5,250 nt of DNA from Granulosicoccus sp964437945 (lineage in GTDB: Bacteria > Pseudomonadota > Gammaproteobacteria > Granulosicoccales > Granulosicoccaceae), in contig CAYTJF010000322.1 of assembly GCA_964437945.1 (NCBI GenBank), positions 1-5,250 of the forward strand. Reading direction: 5' to 3'. Below are positions 1 through 5,250 of this stretch, in pieces (within the stretch, counting starts at the first letter, position 1; the number at the start of each line of letters is the position of its first letter). The position numbers and the translations under genes are program-made. A model generated the notes under the pieces. That model was given only the letters and a program-made list of their open reading frames with translations. It was not told the DNA's origin and searched no databases.

Positions 1-3000
1 TTCAATGCGCAGTCGGCCTGAGCCTTCGAGTACGGCAGGAATTTTGGCAGCCAACTCAAAACCACGCAGCTCGAAACGGGGGATTTGAATGGGGTCTGTG
101 TCTTCGAAGGTCATTCGAAGAATGGCTTCAGTTATCTCGATAACACCCAGGTTCAGACCTATGGCAAGTCTTGCTTCAATCCACAGCGAGCCATTACCCA
201 TCTCGACTTCGACAACGCGCAGCAGTTTACCGAGCACACCGTCGATCTCCCAGACACCTGGATCCTCTATCTCCAGTGATCGCGTGTCATAGGCCAGGCC
301 CAGCTTTTCCCAGTCAGACTTGGTATTGTCGAAGGTGATACCGACATCTTTGTACCGCAACTTCACCGGTTTTTTAGCAGGATCATCTGCATTGGTATCA
401 GCCGGATCGGTACCCGGTGGAACTGACTTGGTACGTAAACCCAACTTGCCAAAGTCGATGTGCAGTGTGCAGGTGTATTCTGCCAACAATTTGATTTGAT
501 ACGCCGCGCCAGGATCGGCCGATGAGCGCATATCAACCTCACCTCGTATACCGATCAGTGCAGTCTTGCTATCGTCACTGACCAGTTTTCTGCCGCCGCC
601 CAAATCAGCCTGAGAGACACCAGCTAAGCCAACCAAAGCAGTAATGCGTGCACCTGCCCCAACCGCATCGTCCTGCGGATCGATACCCGATAACAACATC
701 GGAGCAAGCGCCATAGTTGAGGCAAGCAAGCTGTTCTGAACACTGCCAAGCCCATCATCATCACCTTCAGAGCGCAAGCCGATCGACACTCTAGTGAAGT
801 CGGTAATCTCGTCGTGAATAAAGCGCATCTCGACGGTCCACGTTTCACTGGATAAGTCGATAGACTCTGCTGCGCCACTGCTAGGATTCTCCAACGGCAA
901 TAGCGGAGTCTGCTCAGGCGTCCAGACAATATCCAACTCGCCCAGATTAGGTACCGCTTTGTCGAATCCATCAGCCGTTGGCTTGTCCCAGCCAAGTAGC
1001 AATCGAACGCGATAGTCAAAGCGCGGATCCGGTGCGTGTGTAGGCAGCAGAGTGCGATCGCTGGCAGGAACATAAGAGCGTCGCAAGGTTGGGTCGCGTG
1101 CGGGTTCTTTTTCGGCACGTGTCGAGCCGTCAGCAGGTGTGCCTTCAACCGCATAGATGTCTACGCGTCGATACTGTACGCGCGTGTTTTCAGCTGCGTG
1201 ATCAACATCCTGATTAGTAGGCCAGCCATTGCGATCTTCCAGTGCTTCGATCAATCGACTTTCAGATTTCTCGTTAACCGTGAGTGCAATGATTGGATCT
1301 TCGTCCAGTTCGTCACCAGTGCGAGGCGCTTGAGTATGGTCCAACCAGGATGACTGTTCACCACGTCGATGTACCCGAATGCTGTCTATAGCTGTAGCAG
1401 TAGGATCAATACCGGTCAGTAGCTCAGCACCTTTCTCAGCACGATCCTCAGCAAGACCTTCGTTGTACCTATCTTCACCGATATCATCGCATCGCCCGAT
1501 AACCAGAAACTCTGCATCAGGGTAACGGGCAGCCCAGTCTTGAACCTGGGGGCGAATGGTTGCTTCGCTGTTTCCACCGTTGGCACCCACAGGCGCAAGC
1601 GACAAACCACTTTCCGAACCCCAGCCAAGCACAACGTTGTCATCAAAGGCCATTAACACGCGAATATGTCGATCGTGCTCAACCACTGCTGTAACACCAC
1701 CGCGTGGGACAACTACTTGCGCCAAAGCATCTTCTGGAACAACAACATTAGCCGATGTGGTGTCATCCGGTGTGGCGAACTCTAATCTGGCCTGCTCAGC
1801 CTGGCTGTTCGTAACGCCCTTTGCGTGAAAATCACTCAGATCATAAGTGGCTTCAACATCCGACAGCTCCTGTGGTGCGCTCGGATCGGCTTCACTAAAC
1901 ACACCGCTCTGGGTACCAATCAATAGCTCACCAGTTTCGACAATCTTTACTTTGACATGACTGACACGACTGGGGTCTCCATCATCAGGCTTTTCTTTTA
2001 GCTTGATCAGGTGCTCACCATTCAGCCCGGTTACATCGAGTTCAAACGATGAACCTACGCTTCTTATGTTCTTTGATGCAAGCTCCCATTCAAACGTAGA
2101 TGAGTCTGGAATTGACGAAACGGCTTCTAGTGTCAGATCGTTGAGCTTTGCGACGGTACCGCCTAGATGCACAACATTGTCGAGTTGATTGCCGTTAACA
2201 TTAACGCGAACAACAGCTCCGACACCTGCGGCTACGAAACGGAAGATAATTTCCGGGTGCTCGATAGGGTCTTCAACAACATCGACTTTTTCCAGCGGAG
2301 TGACACGCAACTCGTCCCCATGACTGACTGTACCGCTTGATACATCAGCGTCATCTTCGGTTGGCCCGTTCGGCCAATTCCAACGCGCTGACCAATCCTC
2401 TAACGAGCCACCATCGGGTGGGTTACTGGCGGTAAAGGCAGCCTGTACAGTGACTACATCATCTTGATCAGCAACAATGTCCACCGTGCGAGATAAACCT
2501 CCACCCTGTGCGGCAACTTCGTCTTCGCCTTCCTGCTTAAAACGAAACGTATCTGGACTAAGTGCTGAACGACCAAACTGCAACTCGAAATCACCCTGAA
2601 TTCCTGTCGGCTTTCCGAACAGCGCATTTTTAACACTGCCAGATACATCGCCAACTAACGGTAAATTTCGCGGCGCGTAAATAGTCGCTTCCTTTACAGA
2701 AAGGCCTTCCCACGCAGCGTTTTGTCCTCTTTCTATAACCGCTGGTGGTGAATACACGCTGGAAAAATCATATTCCAGCTGATTGATCGTCATACCCAGT
2801 TGGGATTTACCAAAGAAGAAATGCGGCGGGCTGCAAGTTAAATTGAAAACACCGCCAGAAATTGCAGCGGGATTTAGCGGATCGCTTTCATCAATAAAGC
2901 TTGTGACAACATCCGCATTGCCCACTTGAGAAAATCGTACGGTGGCGCTGCCTATAATCTTGACTTTGTCACGCCCTGGATCGCGGACCAGATGCCTTGG

Positions 3001-3402
3001 TGATGTGCCCACTTCGGGAACATAGATCGCAGGCTCCAGCGCATTTAGCACCAGCGTGAAATCAGCCAGCCTGATATCAAACTGCCAGGATGCAGGTGCG
3101 GGCTCCAGATTATCGACAATAGCTGAGCGTGCAAAAGCCAATTGAAACGGCACACCCGCATGGATTAATGGAATTTGTAGCGTACCGATGCCAATATCGA
3201 GCTCTTCGGTATCTGAACTTGAAGTGTTGGAATTAGACTGCAGCACACCATGGTGGAAAATAGCTCCGGCAGAGCGTGTTGTACGGTGCTGGGTAACAAC
3301 AAATCGGTTATTGAATTGTACGAAATTTCCAGGCAACGACGTGTTGCGCTGGTCGATAAGGTCGAACAGATCGACTAGCGAAATACCTGCAGTTCTGGTC
3401 AT
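1..3402 (-). CDS. Very large modular beta-rich protein with internal OmpA-like domain (C-terminus beyond left edge)
   Basis: The frame is open without a stop from ATG at 3402-3400 to the window edge, giving 1134 codons; the C-terminus is missing. The start is supported by AGGA (3414-3411) eight bases upstream, and the frame closes upstream (TAA at 3456-3454) with no other ATG. The N-terminus (MTRTAGISLVDLF) has no signal peptide or membrane helix. Residues 1-300 are beta-rich and unassigned. Residues of roughly 310-490 look like two Ig/PKD-like stretches (Trp-rich near 332-346, FEWEL near 437-441). Residues of roughly 575-690 are an OmpA-like domain: G636-R-C-D639 replaces the usual GHTD, followed by G642, Y646-N647, L650 and R654-A655, so the Asp and Arg expected to contact diaminopimelate are kept. 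From about residue 855 it is again beta-rich. The end (about 1070-1134), with SLWIEARLAIGLNLG and PRFELRGFELAAKIPAV, resembles DUF6603-type proteins by memory only. Function is unknown; cell-envelope or injection-system association is inference. Confidence 0.9.
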   Translation of the reverse strand, partial: MTRTAGISLVDLFDLIDQRNTSLPGNFVQFNNRFVVTQHRTTRSAGAIFHHGVLQSNSNTSSSDTEELDIGIGTLQIPLIHAGVPFQLAFARSAIVDNLEPAPASWQFDIRLADFTLVLNALEPAIYVPEVGTSPRHLVRDPGRDKVKIIGSATVRFSQVGNADVVTSFIDESDPLNPAAISGGVFNLTCSPPHFFFGKSQLGMTINQLEYDFSSVYSPPAVIERGQNAAWEGLSVKEATIYAPRNLPLVGDVSGSVKNALFGKPTGIQGDFELQFGRSALSPDTFRFKQEGEDEVAAQGGGLSRTVDIVADQDDVVTVQAAFTASNPPDGGSLEDWSARWNWPNGPTEDDADVSSGTVSHGDELRVTPLEKVDVVEDPIEHPEIIFRFVAAGVGAVVRVNVNGNQLDNVVHLGGTVAKLNDLTLEAVSSIPDSSTFEWELASKNIRSVGSSFELDVTGLNGEHLIKLKEKPDDGDPSRVSHVKVKIVETGELLIGTQSGVFSEADPSAPQELSDVEATYDLSDFHAKGVTNSQAEQARLEFATPDDTTSANVVVPEDALAQVVVPRGGVTAVVEHDRHIRVLMAFDDNVVLGWGSESGLSLAPVGANGGNSEATIRPQVQDWAARYPDAEFLVIGRCDDIGEDRYNEGLAEDRAEKGAELLTGIDPTATAIDSIRVHRRGEQSSWLDHTQAPRTGDELDEDPIIALTVNEKSESRLIEALEDRNGWPTNQDVDHAAENTRVQYRRVDIYAVEGTPADGSTRAEKEPARDPTLRRSYVPASDRTLLPTHAPDPRFDYRVRLLLGWDKPTADGFDKAVPNLGELDIVWTPEQTPLLPLENPSSGAAESIDLSSETWTVEMRFIHDEITDFTRVSIGLRSEGDDDGLGSVQNSLLASTMALAPMLLSGIDPQDDAVGAGARITALVGLAGVSQADLGGGRKLVSDDSKTALIGIRGEVDMRSSADPGAAYQIKLLAEYTCTLHIDFGKLGLRTKSVPPGTDPADTNADDPAKKPVKLRYKDVGITFDNTKSDWEKLGLAYDTRSLEIEDPGVWEIDGVLGKLLRVVEVEMGNGSLWIEARLAIGLNLGVIEITEAILRMTFEDTDPIQIPRFELRGFELAAKIPAVLEGSGRLRIE
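1330..1680 (-). other. OmpA-like peptidoglycan-binding domain inside the large CDS
   Basis: This covers roughly residues 575-690 of the large minus-strand protein. The segment runs beta strand (HIRVLMAFDD), helix (TIRPQVQDWAARYP), strand (AEFLVIG), then the signature loop GRCDDIGEDRYNEGLAEDRA and a helix. It matches the OmpA C-terminal consensus GHTDxxGxxxYNxxLSxxRA at Gly636, Asp639, Gly642, Tyr646, Asn647, Leu650, Arg654 and Ala655. His and Thr of the consensus are replaced by Arg and Cys. In the family the Asp and Arg bind the diaminopimelate of peptidoglycan; binding here is inferred. Domain limits are approximate. Confidence 0.75.
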
Positions 3403-3410
3403 GTTGTTTT

Positions 3411-3414
3411 TCCT
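3411..3414 (-). promoter_or_regulatory. Ribosome binding site of the large minus-strand gene
   Basis: AGGA on the minus strand lies eight bases before ATG at 3402-3400. It supports this start, and no other in-frame ATG exists between the start and the upstream stop at 3456-3454. Confidence 0.65.
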
Positions 3415-3492
3415 AGAACTACTACAAACTAATGCTAATGAACAACTTACAAATTAATATGTTGGGGTAATTCAACCCATTTTGGTATTACA

Positions 3493-3540
3493 CATAAGTC
3501 GACTCATAAATCGACTCATAAATCGACTCATAAATCGACT
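3493..3540. repeat. Four tandem copies of a 12-bp repeat
   Basis: The unit CATAARTCGACT occurs four times in perfect head-to-tail phase (3493-3504, 3505-3516, 3517-3528, 3529-3540). The only difference is CATAAG in the first copy against CATAAA in the other three. On the minus strand the unit reads AGTCGATTTATG. The array ends 91 bases before the start of the large minus-strand gene, so it lies in or just upstream of that gene's likely promoter. It could bind a regulator on successive turns of the helix, or be a variable-copy tandem repeat that tunes expression. Copies are directly abutting with no spacers, so it is not a CRISPR array. Confidence 0.95.
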
Positions 3541-3654
3541 AGTGAAGTCTGGTTATGGTGCCCTAATACATTTGTATCTCGTAAAGACGCATTGCCAATA
3601 CCCCTTTTCAACTCTCTATTATGTTGTCACATAAACGGCCGTATTCCATCACTA

Positions 3655-3795
3655 AATTGGGGTATTTCTCCAACCAAAGAGACTAGTCCTGATTGCTTGC
3701 TCCAGTTTTTCAGCAGTATCCTGGATAACATAAAGTTCACCCACTTTTAACTATTCAATCAGCTTCTGGCCTGCTTCTTGTAGTCGTTCGGAGAG
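3655..3795 (-). pseudogene. Possible decayed coding fragment (very tentative)
   Basis: Read on the minus strand from a TGA at 3798-3796, this frame gives LSERLQEAGQKLIE, a TAG stop (3753-3751), then LKVGELYVIQDTAEKLEQAI and a few more residues to another stop at 3654-3652. The residue mix is protein-like and amphipathic across the stop. There is no start codon, ribosome binding site or recognisable family, and 47 codons could look this way by chance. It may be a remnant of a lost small gene. Confidence 0.15.
3657..3673. repeat. Small inverted repeat / hairpin
   Basis: TTGGGG (3657-3662) and CTCCAA (3668-3673) can pair over six positions, one of them a G-T wobble, around the loop TATTT. No T-run follows, so it is not a convincing terminator. 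A similar TTGGGGTA string occurs near 3462-3469 within the same intergenic region. Confidence 0.3.
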
Positions 3796-3870
3796 TCATC
3801 TGTGTTAATTCGAGAAAGCACTTCAATCTGCGCTTAAAGTCTTCAAGTCTTAACTGTATTTTTCACGATG

Positions 3871-3890
3871 GTGTTGTGATATCACAGCAC
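3871..3890. promoter_or_regulatory. Candidate operator: 20-bp near-perfect palindrome upstream of the H-NOX gene
   Basis: The arms GTGTTGTGAT (3871-3880) and ATCACAGCAC (3881-3890) are reverse complements at nine of ten positions, with no loop between them. Such a tight palindrome suits a dimeric DNA-binding regulator rather than an RNA hairpin. It ends 37 bases before the H-NOX start codon, where it could overlap or flank the promoter. The spacing is wrong for CRP (TGTGA and TCACA are two bases apart rather than six), and it is not an FNR/DNR type site (TTGAT or TTGAC with four-base spacer). The regulator is unknown. Confidence 0.45.
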
Positions 3891-3914
3891 GCCAACATTT
3901 GAATACTTACCAAC

Positions 3915-3919
3915 AAAGG
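3915..3919 (+). promoter_or_regulatory. Ribosome binding site of the H-NOX gene
   Basis: AAAGG lies eight bases before ATG at 3928. It agrees with this start, whose first residues MKGIIFN are the usual N-terminus of bacterial H-NOX proteins. Confidence 0.65.
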
Positions 3920-3927
3920 CAGAATTT

Positions 3928-4470
3928 ATGAAAGGTATAATTTTCAACTATATGGCTGATATGGTGGAAGATGTTTTCGGGTTGGAGGCCTGGGATGCAA
4001 TTCTGCAAAAATCCGGACACTCAGGAATATACATCGCCACCGACACCTATCCAGACCAGGAGTTAATGGACCTTGTTGGTGCGGCTCACGAAGTATCGGG
4101 AATTCCAGTTAGTGAACTTGTAACGAGTTTTGGTGAATATATGTTTCCACGGTTTCTGGAAACAAATCCACAGTTTTTCTCCGACGATATGACACTAAAA
4201 TCTTTTTTGCTAAGTGTTGATCGCATTATTCATGTAGAAGTACGCAAGCTTCACCCTGGAGCGATATTGCCAGAGTTTAAATACAAGGATGAGTCAGACA
4301 ATGAGCTCACAATGTACTACACATCACCGCGAAAACTATGCCATCTGGCAGCGGGTTTAATTGCCGGTGCTGCTGCTCACTTTAATACCACGTACACACT
4401 TGACCATACTGACTGCATGCATAATGGCGCAAAGGCTTGTACGCTACACCTGACTGTCCTTGACGCGTAG
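3928..4470 (+). CDS. Stand-alone H-NOX heme domain nitric oxide sensor
   Basis: The product has 180 residues, the usual length for a single-domain bacterial H-NOX (heme NO/oxygen binding) protein, a cytoplasmic gas sensor related to the heme domain of soluble guanylate cyclase. It starts with MKGIIFN and has the family order of a helical N-terminal half followed by the heme-binding half. His102 (in RIIHVEVRKLHP) is the expected proximal heme ligand. Tyr131, Ser133 and Arg135 form the YxSxR motif that holds the heme propionates, and Pro115 is the conserved heme-distorting proline. Position 140 is Leu rather than the distal Tyr of oxygen-binding members, so the protein is predicted to bind NO and exclude O2. 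Cys138, Cys163 and Cys171, with His160, match the region that binds zinc in related proteins. A phosphatase gene follows after 11 bases, suggesting one transcript and a direct partner. The family assignment is firm; NO specificity and pairing are inference. Confidence 0.96.
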   Translation: MKGIIFNYMADMVEDVFGLEAWDAILQKSGHSGIYIATDTYPDQELMDLVGAAHEVSGIPVSELVTSFGEYMFPRFLETNPQFFSDDMTLKSFLLSVDRIIHVEVRKLHPGAILPEFKYKDESDNELTMYYTSPRKLCHLAAGLIAGAAAHFNTTYTLDHTDCMHNGAKACTLHLTVLDA

Positions 4471-4481
4471 CATTCGAGCTT

Positions 4482-5250
4482 GTGGATATTAAGGTATTAG
4501 AACGAGCGCTTGAACGGGAGAAAGCACGGCGTTTACAAGCAGAAACGCTATTGGAGTCGAAATCGCGGGAGCTCTATTTATCGTACGAAAAACTGCGTGA
4601 ATCTCATGAGCAACTTGAACTAACTAATCGCTCACTGCGAGAAAAGCAACAGCAGATTCTTGAGAGCCAGGAACAATATCAAGAGCTAAACAACCGACAC
4701 GATACGGTTACTCATGATCTACAATTGGCGTCAAGTTTACAGGAACAAATTCTTCCAGAAGCAAAGCAATACGGAGAGTACGAAGTTAGAGGGCTAAGTA
4801 AGCCAGCAATGTATGTAGCAGGCGATATCCATGATTGGTTTAAGTTAAATGATTCAGTATTGGCTTTCTATATTGCGGATGTAACGGGCCATGGTCCAGC
4901 GGCCGCTATGATCTCATACTCTATTCATAAGCAATTGAATCCCAAATCCGCAGGGCTTTGCGCCACACAATACCGCAAACATGAGAACATTTCCGAAGCT
5001 GTTATCAGCACCGTTTCAAGTTTGAACAACGAGTACGCAGGTCTAAAGGGCGATAGCCATTATTTTACACTTATATATGGACTACTAAAACTCGAAACAG
5101 GCGAGGTTTGCTTTACTCAGGCAGGTCACCCTGCTGCAATACACTGTTCTCCAAATAATGAAAATATACGTGAAGTCGGCAAGGGTGGTGTACCCGTCGG
5201 TATGTTCAAAAATATGGAATATACGAGTAACGAATTAGTATTAAGTAAAG
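4482..5250 (+). CDS. SpoIIE/RsbU-type PP2C serine phosphatase with N-terminal coiled coil, probable H-NOX partner (C-terminus beyond right edge)
   Basis: 256 codons are visible. Residues 1-80 form a charged coiled coil beginning VDIKVLERALEREKARRLQ and containing LLESKSRELY, a helix I recall from the front of H-NOX-associated kinases and diguanylate cyclases. From about residue 80 (LASSLQEQILP) comes a SpoIIE-type PP2C domain: Gly114-Asp115 plus Asp118 (usual GGDxxD, here AGDIHD), Asp133 in DVTGHGPAAAM, then YFTLIYGLLKLETGEV, QAGHPAAI at 213-220 and GGVPVGM at 235-241. The last metal-binding Asp (usually in YTDGxxE) lies beyond the edge. Members remove phosphate from Ser/Thr, typically on STAS anti-sigma antagonists, using Mn or Mg. 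GTG at 4482 is the only sensible start: the frame has TGA at 4461-4463 upstream. Only a weak GAG (4476-4478) precedes it, so translation is probably coupled to the H-NOX gene 11 bases before. No receiver or membrane domain is seen, so input probably comes from the H-NOX protein. Confidence 0.92.
   Translation, partial: MDIKVLERALEREKARRLQAETLLESKSRELYLSYEKLRESHEQLELTNRSLREKQQQILESQEQYQELNNRHDTVTHDLQLASSLQEQILPEAKQYGEYEVRGLSKPAMYVAGDIHDWFKLNDSVLAFYIADVTGHGPAAAMISYSIHKQLNPKSAGLCATQYRKHENISEAVISTVSSLNNEYAGLKGDSHYFTLIYGLLKLETGEVCFTQAGHPAAIHCSPNNENIREVGKGGVPVGMFKNMEYTSNELVLSK

Larger units (their letters stand above)
3403..3927. other. Divergent intergenic region between the large gene and the H-NOX gene
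   Basis: These 525 bases are richer in A and T than the flanking genes and separate two genes transcribed away from each other, so promoters for both should lie here. I see no intact gene and no tRNA. Contents are a 12-bp tandem repeat (3493-3540), a hairpin (3657-3673), a perfect 8-bp palindrome GACTAGTC (3681-3688), a broken coding-like stretch on the minus strand (3655-3795), and a 20-bp near-palindrome (3871-3890). No textbook -35/-10 pair stands out. TTGCCA (3592-3597) and TATTAT (3617-3622) on the plus strand are 19 bases apart, which is poor spacing. Confidence 0.8.

Noticed and set aside
85..292. Two overlapping plus-strand open frames
   Set aside because: Both are antisense to the large gene, which encodes sensible protein here; no ribosome binding site or recognisable motif.
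624..1154. Minus-strand open frame of 176 codons
   Set aside because: It lies in a different frame inside the large minus-strand gene, has an unnatural composition rich in Arg, Cys and Leu, and shows no family signature.
1036..2188. Several short open frames on both strands (1036-1353, 1416-1646, 1556-1828, 2003-2188)
   Set aside because: All overlap the OmpA-like and Ig-like coding part of the large gene in other frames and have low-complexity or biased translations.
3188..3457. Plus-strand open frame of 89 codons crossing the start of the large gene
   Set aside because: Most of it is antisense to the first 70 codons of the large gene and the product is not recognisable.
3493..3540. CRISPR array or replication iterons
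   Set aside because: The 12-bp units abut with no spacers, which excludes CRISPR. No replication initiator gene or DnaA boxes accompany them, so an origin is unsupported.
3592..3622. Plus-strand promoter TTGCCA / TATTAT
   Set aside because: The 19-base spacing is poor and the site is about 300 bases from the H-NOX start; too weak to list as a promoter.
3871..3890. CRP binding site
   Set aside because: TGTGA and TCACA are present but separated by two bases instead of six.
4480..4500. TTG start at 4480 for the phosphatase gene
   Set aside because: That frame reaches a stop after six codons; GTG at 4482 opens the long frame.

Overview
The window reads as part of a Gram-negative bacterial chromosome, most likely a free-living proteobacterium, possibly a marine gammaproteobacterium. 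The H-NOX gene, its partner type and the moderate GC content suggest this, but nothing here fixes the genus. It holds three genes, two of them cut by the window edges, arranged divergently around a 525-base AT-rich intergenic region.

Left two thirds (3402 down to 1, minus strand): one uninterrupted reading frame of 1134 codons that starts inside the window and runs off the left edge. The product is a very large, beta-rich, modular protein with no visible signal peptide. It has an OmpA-like domain in its middle (around residues 575-690) that keeps the Asp and Arg expected to bind peptidoglycan. It also has Ig/PKD-like stretches before that domain, and a C-terminal part that resembles the large DUF6603-type beta-rich proteins. 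Its function is unknown. Such proteins can belong to cell-surface or contractile-injection-type loci, but no neighbour in this window supports that.

Middle (3403-3927): the divergent promoter region. It contains four exact-phase 12-bp tandem repeats (3493-3540), a small hairpin (3657-3673), a faint coding-like remnant on the minus strand, and a nearly perfect 20-bp palindrome (3871-3890) just upstream of the H-NOX gene. The palindrome is a plausible operator.

Right (3928-5250, plus strand): a two-gene signalling unit. The first gene encodes a stand-alone H-NOX heme sensor (180 residues, His102 heme ligand, Tyr131-Ser133-Arg135 propionate motif, no distal Tyr at position 140, hence probably selective for NO). 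Eleven bases later a GTG starts a SpoIIE/RsbU-type PP2C phosphatase whose N-terminal helix resembles the one at the front of H-NOX-associated kinases and diguanylate cyclases. The expected logic is that NO binds the H-NOX protein, which acts on the phosphatase's coiled-coil front end. That would change dephosphorylation of an unseen target, typically a STAS-domain anti-sigma antagonist. The common partners of bacterial H-NOX proteins are histidine kinases, GGDEF/EAL enzymes or chemoreceptors, so this pairing is the most interesting part of the window.
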